Shown here piece by piece: positions 10,963 to 23,985 of a stretch of 64,000 nucleotides of DNA. The position numbers and the translations under genes are program-made. Numbering within the stretch: the first letter of the stretch is position 1; every line of letters begins with the position of its first letter. Where the stretch lies: assembly GCF_019097595.1 (NCBI RefSeq), contig NC_080714.1:4746759-4810758 (forward strand), written 5' to 3'. The stretch is from Hemibagrus wyckioides (lineage: Eukaryota > Chordata > Actinopteri > Siluriformes > Bagridae). The notes below the pieces were generated by a model, which worked only from the letters and a program-made list of their open reading frames with translations, ran no database searches and was not told where the DNA came from.

Positions 10963-11775
10963 TATATAGAGAGACAAAGACCAGGAGAAAGGGGGACAGA
11001 GATAGAAACAGGGTGATGAGAGAGAGAGAGAGAGAGATGGAAAGAAAGGACGAGAGAAATGGAAGAACAGAGATAGAGTTACAGAAAGAGAGAGACAGTC
11101 AGAGAGATGGACAGAGAGTGGCTGAGAGAAATGAGCACTACAATGTGAGCGAGAGAGAGACAGAGAGAGAGAGAATATAAGGACTACAATGTGAGTGAGA
11201 GAGAGAGACAGTGAAAAAGCGAGAGAGAGAGAATACGAGTGCTACAGTGTGAGCGAGAGAGAGAGAGACAGAAAAAGAGAGAGAATATGAGAGAGAGAGA
11301 GAGAATGAATGAGGGCTACAATGGGAGAGAGAGAATATGAGCACTATAATGAGAGAGTGAGAGAGAGAATGAATATGAGAGTTACAATGTAAGAGAGAGG
11401 GAGAATATGAGATCTACAATGTGAAAGGGTGATGGAGAGAGAGAAAGGGAGAGAATATGAGAGCTACAATGTGTGTGTGAGAGAGAAAGAGACAATGAGA
11501 GCTACAATGTGAAATGGTGATGAGAGAGAGAGAATATGAAAGCTACAGTGAAGGAGAGAGAAAGAGAGAGACTATGAACACTACAGTGTGTGTGAGAGAG
11601 AGAATGAGCTCTACAATGTGAGAAAGAGAGAGAGAGAGAATATGAGAGAGAGAGATAGAGAGAGAATATGAGCACTAGAATGTGAGAAAGAGAGAGAGAG
11701 AATATGGGAGCTACAGTGTGATAGTGAGAGAAGAGAGAGAGCCACAGTGTGTGTGTGAGAGAGAGAGAAAGTTTT
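10963..11775. repeat. GA-rich minisatellite
   Basis: About 810 bp of (GA)n interrupted by a recurring block like 'atatgagagctacaatgtg', spaced roughly 55-75 bp apart. It begins at the point where the preceding Tc1 copy is truncated. The open frames here are composition artefacts (Ser/Leu/His-rich on minus, Arg/Glu-rich on plus). Confidence 0.9.
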
Positions 11776-12634
11776 GGTGATGACTGTGGAAGGGAAGTTT
11801 GTTAGGAGTGAATGGAAGTTCGGTATGTGGAAGTGAAAAGTCATTCATTGAAACAAAAACATATTTAATATACAAAACACATATAGAATAGATTTGCATA
11901 CATTATTCATCAGCATTAATTATTAGCTGTGAAAGGCTTTAGAAGATCTCGTCAGTTCAGTAATCCAGTTTTAAACAAAACGCAGGCTGATGATTAATAA
12001 CGAGCTCAGAGCCAGCAGCTATCAGTAACTGAAGGAAATAATGCACTGAATCATCCTTTCATTTCCCAAGGTCACTGTGAATATCATTCAGCCTGATAAC
12101 TGTGTGTCAGAATGTCAGCCTGGACACACACACACACACACTCGGTCTCGCTATCGCTATGTAAACACAGCACTTTAAAGTCAAGAGCTTTTGATTTTTT
12201 CCGCTACCTCACTGTGTGGTGTTGCATAACTCAGACTCTTCTGTCTGAAATCTGTTCTGCACTTTTTTCTTCAGCAGAACATCTACATCGAAATCTACAA
12301 ATCTGCATCGCTCTCTGTACGTTAGCACATTGTTAGCTACCAGGTTTTGGTTTAGCCAGTCTGGTTTCCAGGCAACCAAATGATGGTTGTGGTTACATCT
12401 GTTGTTTGGTCCAGTGCTGTGATTAATTCTTTTCCACCCCGGTTCCATGTTTTTGGTTGACTAGCTGAGTTGAGGATAACGCTTGGTTAGTGTTCCTCTG
12501 TGGTAATCCCTCATCACATTGAGCTCTGTCTGCTCCTGAGCCTGAGTGTGTAGCGAGAGTCTACAGTATTTCTTCTCTTCTGTGTGCTTTTCACTAAGAA
12601 TTCATTATTTTCTCCCTTGTGTTGAATCACAAGA
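11776..12634. other. no gene recognised; short CA tract
   Basis: Unique sequence with a (CA)n run near 12124-12141. The 74- and 79-codon open frames around 12112-12448 overlap on opposite strands and have no domain. Confidence 0.6.
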
Positions 12635-14060
12635 ATCCCAGAAAACAAGAATTTTAGGAAACAAGAATTTCAGAAAACAAGAACCCCAGAAAACAAGAAC
12701 CCCAGAAAACAAGAACTTCAAAAAGCAGGAATCCAATAAAACAAGAGCTTCAGGAAACAAGAACCCTTAGAAAACAAGAACTTCAGGAAAAAAAACTTCA
12801 GAAAAAAAGAACCCCCAAAAACAAGAACTTTAGAAAACAAGAACCCCCAGAAAGCAAAAACCCCAGAAAACAAGAAGTTCAGGAAACAAGAATGCTCAAA
12901 ACACAAGCTTTCCCAGGAAAAAAACAAAACAAGAAACCTCTGAAAGCATAAACACCAGAAAAACAAGGACGGCAGAAAGCAGTAACCTCCAGAAGAATAA
13001 AAACCTACAGAAAGCAAGAAGTCCAGAACGCTAGAACCACAGAAAAACAAAAACACCTAAAATCTAAATCCCCAGATAAACTACAACTCTACAAAATTAA
13101 AGCCCCAGAAAAACAAAAGCCCCCAGACAACTAGAGCCCCAGATAAACAACCACAAAATCAGCCCAAAAATAAACTAGAACCCCCAGAAATCTAGAGCCC
13201 CACATAAACAAAAACCCCAGAAGTCCAGAGCCCCACATAAACAGGAACCCCAGAAGTCTAGAGCCCCACATAAACAAAAACCCCAGAAGTCCAGAGCCCC
13301 ACATAAACAGGAACCCCAGAAGTCTAGAGCCCCACATAAACAAAAACCCCAGAAGTCCAGAGCCCCACATAAACAGGAACCCCAGAAGTCTAGAGCCCCA
13401 CATAAACAAAAACCCCAGAAGTCCAGAGCCCCACATAAACAGGAACCCCAGAAGTCTAGAGCCCCACATAAACAAGAACCCCAGAAAACTAGAGCCCCAG
13501 ATAAACAAACAAAAAAAACAACAGAAATCTAGAGCCCTAGATATACAAGAACTCCAGAAATCTAGACCCCCAGATAAACAAGAACCCCAGAAATCTAGAG
13601 CCCTAGATAAACAAGAACCCCAGAAATCTAGAGCCCTAGATAAACAAGAACCCCAGAAATCTAGACCTCCAGATAAACAAGAACCCCAGAATTCTAGAGC
13701 CCCAAATAAACAAGAACCCCAGAAATCTAGAGCCCTAGATAAACAAGAACCCCAGAAATCTAGACCTCCAGATAAACAAGAACCCAAGAAGTCTAGAACC
13801 CCAGATAAACAAGAACTCCAGAAATCTAGAGCCCCACATAAACAAGAACCCCAGAAATCTAGAGCCCTCCGAAAACTAGAGCCCCAGAAAAACAGTAAGC
13901 CCTAGAAATCTAGATCCCCAGATAAACTAGAACCCCCAGATAAACTAGAACCCCCAGAAATCTAGATAAACAGGAACCACAGAAAAACAGGAACTCCCGG
14001 AAAGAGACTCAGAAAAACAAACTCTGGAAAAAAAGTTCTTTGTGGAAAAAAAAAGAACTC
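12635..14060. repeat. minisatellite array A1 (16/33 bp units)
   Basis: Built from 'aacaagaaccccagaa'-type units. The left part (to about 13130) is a loose ~16 bp repeat. From about 13190 it becomes a 33 bp unit, of the form 'gagccccacataaacaa' plus 'aaccccagaagtc'. Between about 13195 and 13490 two unit variants alternate, giving a 66 bp higher-order repeat of about 4.5 copies. Because 33 is a multiple of three, the minus strand stays open for 218 codons (13131-13787) with an 11-residue period. I regard that as an artefact. Related arrays are at 15115-16540 and 17408-18066. Confidence 0.9.
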
Positions 14061-15114
14061 CAGAAATCTAGCCTCAGGAAACAGTCTCTCTTTGACTGGA
14101 CAGCAGAGTGAGTGGTGTTGAAAGTTGCTGCATATAAAATGTCACTTTTAGGTCAGAAGCTTGGCGTTAAATGTGTTTTAATGTTCTCCCAGCTCCTGAC
14201 GTTTACACGTTTCCATTAAGACTCATTCTGCGAGTCTGACATCTCTGTGATGAGTATGAGGGAAAGGAAACCATCTGAATCACCTTTAATAAACCTCAAT
14301 TTCCTGCTACACCAATCACCATTAACATTCGCTCTCACCTCTCCGTCATCATACTGTCATCCACAAACATCAGGATCCCAGTGTTCCAAGTCCGTCATTA
14401 TGTGATCGCATAATAAAGCACGATATCCGGAGGAGCATTTTGAGATTTTAAAAACACACATTTAGCCAAAAACCTTTTCCATTGTGGACCATGAGGAAAA
14501 CAGCTCTCATAGAAAGTCATTACATCCGGTATGTGCTTTCACTGGTAAGAGTTTAAAAGAATTCTGGGCATGCAGAGAAATCATTTTTGTCCACTACCGT
14601 CACAGTAAACTCAACACAAGCTCTGAACCCACTCTGGCTCATGTTTCAGTTCGACTCTTAAAACCACTGGCTTCTGAAACTTCAGCTTGAATTCATCATT
14701 GCTAATTCATTATTAGCCATCTTATCCTCGGAGACGAGAAGCTCCGTCTCTGTGTTTGTCTTAATTACACACTCATGCTGAAACTTCTGTTTTGGTTTGG
14801 CTAGCGCTCGCATACGCTAATGAACATTTCTCCAAGTCTGAGGCTGTGAGTTGAGGCGTCTCAGATGAGTCATTCTCAGTGAAGGCTTTCATTATTCACG
14901 CAATGCGCAATCAAGACTGGTTTTTATTTTATAAGTTTTTTGCCTTTTAACTGTTTGACTCTTTAGTTGCTCCCCACAAACCCACACAGCCCTTTTACCA
15001 CCTGCTAAGATGATGGAAGATGGATGGAGAGGAAGTCCTTCTTCTTCTCCAGTTTGTTTACTTCTGTATTTGAAGCATTTTTTTTCCAAATTGCTCACTG
15101 CGAAAAATCTAGAC
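14061..15114. other. no gene recognised
   Basis: Unique sequence of ordinary composition between two arrays of one minisatellite family. The 68-codon frame at 14484-14690 has no recognisable feature. Confidence 0.55.
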
Positions 15115-16540
15115 CCTGTTAATAACAATATGTGGATAAGAACCCTCAAAAGACAGAACTCCAGTATACAAGAACCCCAGGAAGACAGAACACCAGTGAA
15201 CAAGAACCCTAGAAAGACAAAACACCAGTAAACAAGAACCCCAGAAAGATAGAACCACAGTAAACAAGAACCCCAGAAGGGCAGAACATTAGTAAACAAG
15301 AACCCCTGAAAGACAAAACACCAGTGAATAAATACCCCAGAAAGACAAAATGCCAGTAAACAAGAACCCCAGAAAGAGACAGTGCCAGTAAAAAAAAACC
15401 CAGTAAACAAGAACCCTAGATAGAAAGAACACCAGTAAACAAGAACCGCTGAAAGAGACAGTGCCAGTAAACAAAAACACCAGTAAACAAGAACCCTAGA
15501 TAGACAAAACACCAGTAAACAAGAACCATAGAAAGACAGAACACTAGTAAACAAGAACCCTAGAAAGACCAAAAAAACATTAAACAAAAGCCCTAGAAAG
15601 ACAAAACGCCAGTAAACAAGAACCCCAGTAAACAAGAACCCTAGATAGACAGAACACCAGTAAACAAGAACCCTAGTTAGACAACACGCCATTAAACAAG
15701 AACCCCAGGAAAACAAAAGACCAGTAAACAAGATCCCCAGGAAGACAAAACACCATTAAACAAGAACCCTAGAAAGACAGAACCCTATTAAACAAGAACC
15801 CTAGAAAGACAGAACATTAGTAAACGAGAACCCCTAAAAGACAAAATGCCAGTAAACAAGAACCCTAGAAAGATAGGACAAAAGTAAACAAGAAATGCAT
15901 AAAGACAGAACTTCAGTAAACAAGAACCCCTGCAAGACAGAACACCAGTGAACAAATACCCCAGAAACACAGAATGCCAGTAAACAAGAACCCTAGATAG
16001 AAAGAACACCAGTAAACAATAACAATAGAAAGACTGAACTCCAGTAAACAGGAACCCTAGAAAGATAGGACAAAAGTAAACAAGAACCGCATTAAGACAG
16101 AACTCCAGTAAACAAGAACCCCTGAAAGAAAGAACACCAATGAACAAATACCCCAGAAAGACAGAATGCCAGTAAACAAGAACCCTAGATAGAAAGAACA
16201 CCAGTAAACAAGAACCCCTGAAAGACAAAATGCCAGTAAACAAGAACCCCTGAAAGACAAAACACCAGTAAACAAGAACCATAGAGAGACTGAACTCCAG
16301 TAAACAGGAACTCTAGAAAGACAGAACACCAGTAAACAAGAACCCTAGAAAAACAAAATGCCAGAAAAAACAGAACCATAGTAAACAAGAATAGCAGAAC
16401 CCCAGTAAATAAGAATCCCAGAAAAGAAACAGAATTTCAGAAAAATACAAACAATAAAGAGCTCCAGAAAAACAAAACGCCAGTAACCAGAACTTCAATA
16501 AAAAAAGTACACCAGCAAGAACGGAAAAACCGAAAAAAAA
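15115..16540. repeat. minisatellite array A2 (32 bp units)
   Basis: About 1.4 kb of a ~32 bp unit of the form 'agtaaacaagaaccctag' plus 'aaagacagaacacc', related to A1. A 32 bp unit shifts the reading frame at each copy, so the minus-strand open frames (e.g. 14892-15731 and 15788-16282) show a 32-residue period made of three successive units read in three frames, none containing a stop. This produces hydrophobic Leu/Phe/Trp-rich translations with no support as proteins. Confidence 0.9.
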
Positions 16541-17407
16541 AAACAGCTAAGGGTGAACCGAATTACTCCAGTTCGAGTCATCCGGCGTAAAAACCTGTTC
16601 TAAAATCAAAATCTGCAGATTGGATGCTCCGCTGCTGCGACCCCGAACAGCTGAAGGACGACGACGACAAACTTTTTAAGCATTTTGAGGTCCATGTGCA
16701 GTCACCTGTGTAGTTCTGGAGGTGTTTTTGTTTTGTTTTGTTGTACTCAACATGAGAACTTGACAAAACTGTGACATATGTACTTCCTGTTCTCCATCAT
16801 ATCTCATACACAGTGCATTAGCTTTAACAGAACTTTCCTTTTTTTTTATTATTTGTGACTTTGAGGCAGCAGTAATCCATAAAACTGGAATGTGTTTTGA
16901 ACTCTGATAACACGCAGGTGATTTATGGGCGAATACAAACGCTCTGCCGGCAGTAAATATACCTTCTCTCATGGCCTTTACTCAGTTCTGTGCCTGAGTG
17001 TGAAATCTTATCTTAATAAACGCCTCTGTGGAACGTGAGCAGGACCGCTTTATCTGAAATTGGGTTGTTTTTTTCCCTTCAGCTGTGAAAGACCACCGAA
17101 CGTTTTTTCTTCTTCCTTCAGCGCCATCTGAGACCGCAGAGCACAAACCCACCTATACAGTAAATTAAAGCCGTAATGAATTAATCTCGCTTCACCTGCA
17201 GCGCACTGTCTGGGCTGTTATTAAATTAATAGATCAATAATTTTATTCCTCAGCAGGCCTGGAGAGGGACTGCAAATTGAGGTGTCGTTGATTAACGGGC
17301 GGAAAATTATTCACGAGTGTGGATTTGTGGAGTACGAGTTACCTCACAGTCTGTCTCGGCAAAATAAAGCTGGATTTATTTTGAGAACATTTAGATCTGA
17401 TCCTGTT
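16541..17407. other. no gene recognised; possible conserved-noncoding-like block
   Basis: Unique sequence. About 17160-17335 has balanced composition with several TAAT-type sites ('gtaatgaattaatc', 'attaaattaatagatcaataa') and no repeat signature. An acceptor-like 'cttccttcag' near 17110-17119 leads only into very short open stretches, so no exon is called. Confidence 0.5.
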
Positions 17408-18066
17408 TGTAGAACCCCAGAAATCTAGAGCCTGAGATAAGCAGGAACCCCAGAAAACTAGAGCCCCAGGTAAACTAGAACCCTAGAAATCTAGAACCCC
17501 AAATGAAGAAAACCCCCAGAAATCTAGAGCACCAGATAAACAAGAACCCCAGAAATCTATAGCCCCAGATAAACAAGAACCCGAGAAATCTAGAGCCCAA
17601 GATAAACAAGAACCCTAGAAAGCTAGAGCCCCAGGTAAACACCAACCCCAGAAATTTGGAGCCCCATGTAAACTAGAACCGTAGAAATATAGAGCCCCCA
17701 GATAAACAAGAACCCCAGAAATGTAAAGCCCCATGTAAATAGAACCATAGAAATCTAGAGCCCCAGATAAACAAGAACCCCAGAAATCTATAGCTCCAGG
17801 TAGACTGGAACCCCAGAAATCTAGAGCCCCAGATAAACAAGAACCCGAGAAATTTAGACCCCAGATAAACAAGAACCCGAGAAATGTAGAGCTTCATATA
17901 AACAAGAATCTCAGAAATATAGAACCCCAGATAAACAAGAACCCGAGAAATCTAGAGCCCCAGAAAACTGGAGTGTCAGAAGTTTAAAGCCCCAGAAAAA
18001 CAAGATCCCCTTGAAAACTAGAGCCTCAGAAATGTTAAGCCCCAGATAAACAAGAACCCCCAGAAA
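17408..18066. repeat. minisatellite array A3 (33 bp units)
   Basis: About 660 bp, roughly 20 copies of a 33 bp unit of the form 'aaatctagagccccag' plus 'ataaacaagaacccc'. This is the same family as A1 and A2. The minus strand again gives 11-residue-period open frames (17615-17897). Confidence 0.9.
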
Positions 18067-18559
18067 GTTTATTCAGGAAATGGATCATTTCTAGAAGGAT
18101 AGAATTTGTGCCGTCAACTTCGCTGCTGTAGGTCTGAGGACGGTTCTGTGAGCAGGGGGTGCCATTAGTTTTGCACTGATATTATTACTCCTACAAATAA
18201 CATGAACCGGGTAGGAGATATCTGAAACGTGAGCCAGGCTCCCTTCACAACAACCTCTAGGAATATTTCAGATAAATAACTCACTTAAAAATGAATCGAA
18301 CAGTATCTTACTCATTAGCTACATTTTACTGACAAATATAATTATTAAAATACAAAATAAATTTGACTTTTGCATTGACGTGTGCATCCTTTTAACGTCT
18401 CATGCATGAAGCATTTTCCTAATGTCACCATCCATTATAGACGGTGAAGCTTAGTACAGTTTCTCCTCTCTCAGCTCTGTTACCCTGAACAGTATTTGTA
18501 AAGTCACATGTTCAACAAGCAGTGACATCATCCGAATATCCTGAAGATCCAGTAAAGAA
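18067..18559. other. no gene recognised
   Basis: Unique AT-rich sequence after the third minisatellite array; nothing supported. Confidence 0.6.
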
Positions 18560-19024
18560 AAATTAAGCCGTGTTCCAAATAATGTTCTACACGTCACACT
18601 TACTGTACACTATTCACAAAGCACTCTAGTGTCCAGTAGATGAGTTTCGGACGGCCCGTATTATCTCAATCTCTCTTCTTTTTTCTCCAGCCAACGGTGA
18701 ACGACATCCTTGAATACACGTAATGTGACGACGTTAATTTATTTGAAAACAGAAGCAAAACACTGCCATGTCATCAGCCATCTTGAAAAATTTTTCTTAT
18801 TTAGATTCAGAGCCTGGTAGCCCCGCCCCTCTCTCCTGCTATGTACTCACAGCAATACTGCAAGCATGGACAGCGTGAAGCATCCAACAGTCCTCACTGT
18901 TAAATAAGCGCATCACATGGATTCTTGGAGTGAACACTACTTCACTACACGACTTGTTCTATTTATACTACAAAGTGCCGTAGAATAGTGCACAAGCCTG
19001 CGATCTGAGACGCAGCTTAAATTC
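18560..19024. mobile_element. palindrome-ended MITE-like element
   Basis: The two ends are inverted relatives: 'aattaagccgtgttccaaat' at 18561 and the complement of 'atctgagacgcagcttaa' ending at 19020. The ends continue with paired motifs 'actattca/actattct' and 'gcact'. This resembles a widespread fish MITE whose termini read 'gctgcgtcccaaatc'. No transposase is present. A splice-acceptor-like 'cttttttctccag' at about 18680-18692 lies inside it and is therefore not taken as a gene signal. Confidence 0.5.
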
Positions 19025-19460
19025 TCATTCTTCTTTCTTTCTTTTCTTACTTTTAGTTCTGAGGTGTTATACATAAAAAAAAAAATTATTATGCAAAATT
19101 AAATTACTACTACTAATAATAATTATTAATAATTATTTTTATTATTGTTACACAATATAAAAATAAATAATAATATATAAATAAAATACTTTATTCATAA
19201 TAGTCCTACTGTTCTGCCAATTTTTATATTTTCGATTATTTTTATTTTTATTATGTATATTTCCCTTTCCTACATGTACAAGTAAATTCCATTTTATTGT
19301 AATTCTAACCTTAGTACATTTTTTTCAGTATTTCACATTGACAGTCAAAAAAAAAATTTTTTTTTACTATGTTATACTGTGTGTTGTATATGTGACGATA
19401 CTGAAATTCCAATTTTATTTATTATTATTGATGTGGGTTTTTTTTTTTATTAATTCCCAG
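19025..19460. other. A/T-rich low-complexity sequence
   Basis: ATT/TAA-rich sequence with long A and T runs (near 19073-19086 and 19348-19366), without gene or element structure. Confidence 0.7.
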
Positions 19461-20802
19461 CAGAGGATTAGCAGGTGCTTCAATTGCTCGTACCATAGCA
19501 GACATGTTAGTTATGTACATTTTGTATATGTTGGAGAATTCTGTGCTGAAAAACTCTGATTCATTCAAGAGCAGATTCATTACTCTAAAGGGTTCAACAG
19601 GACCACAATCGTCCCGTCTCGCACATTTTTCTCCTTATCTAGGGCTATTTATATATTGCCGCTTTCACCCACCGTGACTCTTCCTGATCTTGTTTAAGCC
19701 GCAAACGCCGTATTTACACGATCGCTTAAATCCGACCGAATCCCAAATATTTCCGAGCGTCCGTCCCTCCCAGGCCGAGCGTACTCTGTAATCCGCTTTA
19801 TATTGCTTTCAGCTCTTGTGCTTATTTTAGGTTCGAGAACATTTCCAGCTTCAGGGGAGTGTTTTACAGAAGGTGTATTATTTCTAAAACTTTTCTTTTT
19901 TTGCATCCAGGAAGCTCCTAAACTCTGAAGTAAATTTCTCAGAAACCCTCAGTTTTTTTTATGAACCTCATACAAATATTCAAACATTAGGCTCCTTATT
20001 TTAACATGTATAATATTATTTAGGTTGTTTACTAGAGCTAGAGATGCAGGGCCAATTATCACACTGCCTTTTATTTATACGCTGCTTATTTATTTCTTTG
20101 GTTTGCGTTATTAAGATTTGGATTAAGCTCATATTCATGGGAGAGAGAGACTTCAAATAGGACTCTAAAAACTCAAAAATAAATTCAACGTCATTATGTA
20201 TAAGGCTGCGGTCGTTAGCTCTCGAATTCCGATGATGGTCAGAGCTTGAGTACTTGTGCTGGTGGTGGTCTTGATTTTTTTTTTTTAAAGCTTTCTGATT
20301 GGCGCAGCAGTGAATCGATGCCTGGGTGAATAAGTTGGTTTCTATGACATCACTCACATCACTCCAGGTTGATTCTTCAGCTCTGCTCAATGAAGACGAG
20401 CTCGTTAGTGTAGATTTCTCGTGGCTCCTTTCTGTTCATCAATAGCTCTAATTCAACAACTGAAATATACAATTCTGTGGCCGTAGCAATGCCATGGCAA
20501 CACAAGCGTATTATATTTAGCAGCTGTAGGACTAATTAGCGCTATTTATCATCTCATGATGGATTGTTCATTTGCCGAGGATGTTGCCAGTGTCATTACC
20601 GGCTTATATAACCTTCAGCTTGCTATGCTACAAACAAGACCAGATGAAGCTATTTACTCGACTTCGGTGTATATAACAGATACTGTAGTGTTCATTATTA
20701 CTGAATTACACAATCTAATCTTTGTCATTTTTATGTTCTGAACATGAACCAAAACAGACACATTCCATTTTTGTGGTTAAAATTACAATTCAGTTACATG
20801 GA
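19461..20802. other. no gene recognised
   Basis: Unique sequence. The open frames here (up to 124 codons, minus strand 20016-20390) have no recognisable domain and no splice-site support. Confidence 0.5.
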
Positions 20803-21305
<503 letters not shown>

Positions 21306-22894
21306 TATTTTACATTCGTTTTTTCCTCTGAAAGTGTTTCTGTTTTTCAGTATAGATCAGGAAGTTAACAGCTTTGACACTTGACTGATAATCTAGTCTA
21401 TAGAATAGAGTCTCGCTATATGACGATCACTTCAGGGGTTTATTTCAGGCTGAACGCGCACACGGTCCCGTTTCCCATCTCTACTCTTGACCATTCCACT
21501 ATTGTTCCATCATATTTTGGTAAGTAATCAGGCAAAGGGAACAAGACGTGAGCGTATGCGCCGGAAGGTGAGCGCACGTAGGCGTATTCTTGCTATTTTT
21601 CCCATCAGCTCCCCTCAACTCTTCTTGTTTTTTTTTTTTTTTTGCAGTTCAGCGGCCCTCGCCAACGTTATGAAATATAATGGCTCCCCGACGTCATGCC
21701 ACTTTTCACGCGGTTTCTAGTTTCCAGACCGTCGTCGCGATAGCCGCTGCAGCGCTCGCTTCACAAGCGAGCAATCATTCTGTGAAGCAGTGCTGGTTCG
21801 AGATGAGTCAAGGAGTCCAAAATGGTACACACACAATGCGCCACTTCTTTATGATGTCCTCTGAAAAGATGACGCGAATTATCACCAGCGTGTAAAGAGG
21901 CGGAAAAAAGATAATGGCAGAATAGTAATTATTTCTGCAGAACAGTATTTATAAGTAGTGGCACTACGAGGGAAAAATATATAGATTATGCAACAAGGTC
22001 TTTGTAGATGTTTTACCGGATTTGGTGGGTATTATTAAATATTAGAGAATCATTCCAGGTGAAAAGGAAATAAATAAATAAATCAGTCTCATTTATTATC
22101 TCATTTATTAATTCTCCGTTTCCATTCGTTCAGCCTTATTTCCTCACACTGTTCAGCAATTTTATTATACTCAGGATTTGCAATTACTGTGAGTGTCACA
22201 CTCCAAATGTCCAAGCGACTGACCCGATTGCGACATTTCTCTCCAATTTTTTGCATTTTAATCGTCTCTTCCACATGCAGAAGCAATTCATCTCATTGAT
22301 TTGTGTTTATTAGAGTCCAATATGTAATTATAATTGAGGGGGGAAAAAATGGAGTGAATTTTTTATTAGAGCCCTGGACCCTTTCCAGGTTTTTCTGAAA
22401 TTCAGTCCAATATTTTCCGTTGGTTATTTCATAACTGCAGTAACGAGCGTGTTCCATTAGTCTTATTCTCCTGCTGAAAGTTTAATGATAACACAATCAG
22501 GAATCTACGCCTTCATATTTATCCAAAGGCGTTGGGATCGATTTTAGCTTGTGTGATTCACGAGCTTTGGAGACGTGGCTGAGGCTGTAGGGAATAGCTC
22601 ACAGAGCTCGACGTGATTAAATAGCTAATGGAGCTTGTTTTTTATTTTTCTTCTAATAACAGCATTCGAGTCGGAGCTTTCGCTGCCGTCATCTTCACCT
22701 TCGTTACTCCTTGCTAGGTAAGATAAAGGCTGCTCTGCAGAGCTGGCTCAACCACAAATCTTGGAGTTTTTTGGGCTGATCAATAAGATTTTTTTCCAGA
22801 ACCTGCACAAGAAAAATCAGTCAGAATAAAATTGATCTTTTTTTTGTAGTAGTTTCTGTGTATGACCTGATCGTGCCATTTTATGTTATATATG
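21306..22894. other. no gene recognised
   Basis: Mostly unique sequence. A long T-run then 'gcag' at about 21629-21647 is acceptor-like, but all following frames are short and no donor stands out. About 22540-22640 is of ordinary, possibly functional-looking composition, with no further support. Confidence 0.5.
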
Positions 22895-22965
22895 GTATAT
22901 TATATATACCACAGTGATGCTGAATTCTGATTGGTCAGATAGTGGTAATCAATTTTTTGTATAGT
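22895..22965. mobile_element. MITE terminal fragment
   Basis: 'taccacagtgatgctgaatt' followed by 'ctgattggtcagatagtg' resembles the terminal segment of a non-autonomous DNA transposon common in fish. No second terminus is visible, so this is a relic. Confidence 0.35.
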
Positions 22966-22980
22966 TTATGGTTTTAAATA

Positions 22981-23510
22981 CAGTATAACTTCGGCACATG
23001 ACTGCCCTCCTTTACAAATTTTCACCTTAAGAATTGAAATTTTGTAAGAAATTTGCATCGGCATACGAAGCACTTTTGGCATACGAACCGAAGTTGCGTA
23101 TACGTCCGGGAGTCATTGAAAAGGAGTCATTGGTTACGAAGTCATTGGTTACGAAGATTTTTCAGTCACTGAAAGCTGTTCACCTTCAGCATGTGTTTAA
23201 TAACTAGGCGATTTTTTCAGCTGTTTTTTGTGGACAGATTGGTGGTGTGGGTGGCCTGTTCTGTTTTTAGCCCAAGCTTGGTGGCACAGCTTCCTGTGAG
23301 GAGACTTTACATGGAATGCTTGACTTGGGTCCATTTTTTTTTAAGCAGCTGTACAGTTTACGTACGCTTCGTATTGGTCATATTGGGTGGCTTGAACGCA
23401 TTGACTGCATTTACATTATTTCTTATAGGAAAATTTGTTTTGCAATATAAATTCTCGCCTTGAGAACTCGCCTCCAGTACCAAGTAAATTCGTATGCTGA
23501 GGTTCCATTG
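22981..23510. mobile_element. TA-flanked MITE, copy 1
   Basis: Flanked by TA (22979-22980 and 23511-23512). The left terminus 'cagtataacttcggcacatg' and the complement of the right terminus ('caatggaacctcagcatacg') match imperfectly over about 60 bp, including 'gaattttcgccttaagaa'-type sequence on both sides. A second copy with the same internal sequence lies at 37714-38258. The 530 bp body has no transposase. TA target sites and CAGT-like ends suggest the Tc1/mariner superfamily, perhaps pogo/Tigger-type; that is inference. Confidence 0.75.
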
Positions 23511-23617
23511 TAGTTTCTGTAGAAAACAGCTAAGGCAAGGCTGACGCTCCATATAATCTGAGCATAGTGAAATAATTTTATTTAACAAATGTACGCTTTT
23601 CCACCATTACACAGCTG

Positions 23618-23985
23618 TTCATGAATGGACTTATGGGACAGTGTAAAGAATTTAATCAGTGTGAATAAATGAATGATTTTCTGGCTGTGAGTCTGATATA
23701 AAATGAGTCAGGACTCTGTTGGCTTTCAGTGTATTTTAGACGTGTTTTTCCCTCTGTTAGATAACCTTACACAGAATTGTACTGGTTGAAGATACAAATT
23801 TTATAGATTCTTATGAACAAGTACTTCTCAGAGAGCAGAAATGAGTTTTATATCAGCATTTACTTTTTGTCTGGAAAAAACTTTTTCTATGAATACATCA
23901 CCCCTAGTCGCCTAGGGAAAAACACTGAAAAACTTCTTGAAGCCCTGAAAAAGTGTCTACTTTCATATGAGCCATTAAGCATAGA
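23618..23985 (+). repeat. repeat R1, copy 3
   Basis: This copy matches R1 from 'gaatggacttatggga' through 'gtctgatataaaatgagtca', 'ctttcagtgtattttagacg', 'ccttacacagaattgtac' and 'gaaaaagtgtctactttcat'. It carries the empty target site into which the Tc1 at 4686-5130 inserted in copy 2. It starts about 105 bp downstream of the TA-flanked MITE, as copy 4 also does. The 91-codon open frame at 23813-24088 is part of this repeat plus flank. Confidence 0.65.

Noticed and set aside
13131..13787. 218-codon minus-strand open frame with 11-residue repeats as a membrane or repeat protein
   Set aside because: Direct consequence of a 33 bp minisatellite; the same happens in sister arrays with other translations.
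17085..17165. Short terminal exon after 'cttccttcag'
   Set aside because: Only 13-15 codons to a stop in any frame; expected by chance.
18675..18725. Exon with acceptor 'cttttttctccag' and a short open frame to TAA
   Set aside because: It sits within a palindrome-ended MITE-like element, so the signals are probably incidental.
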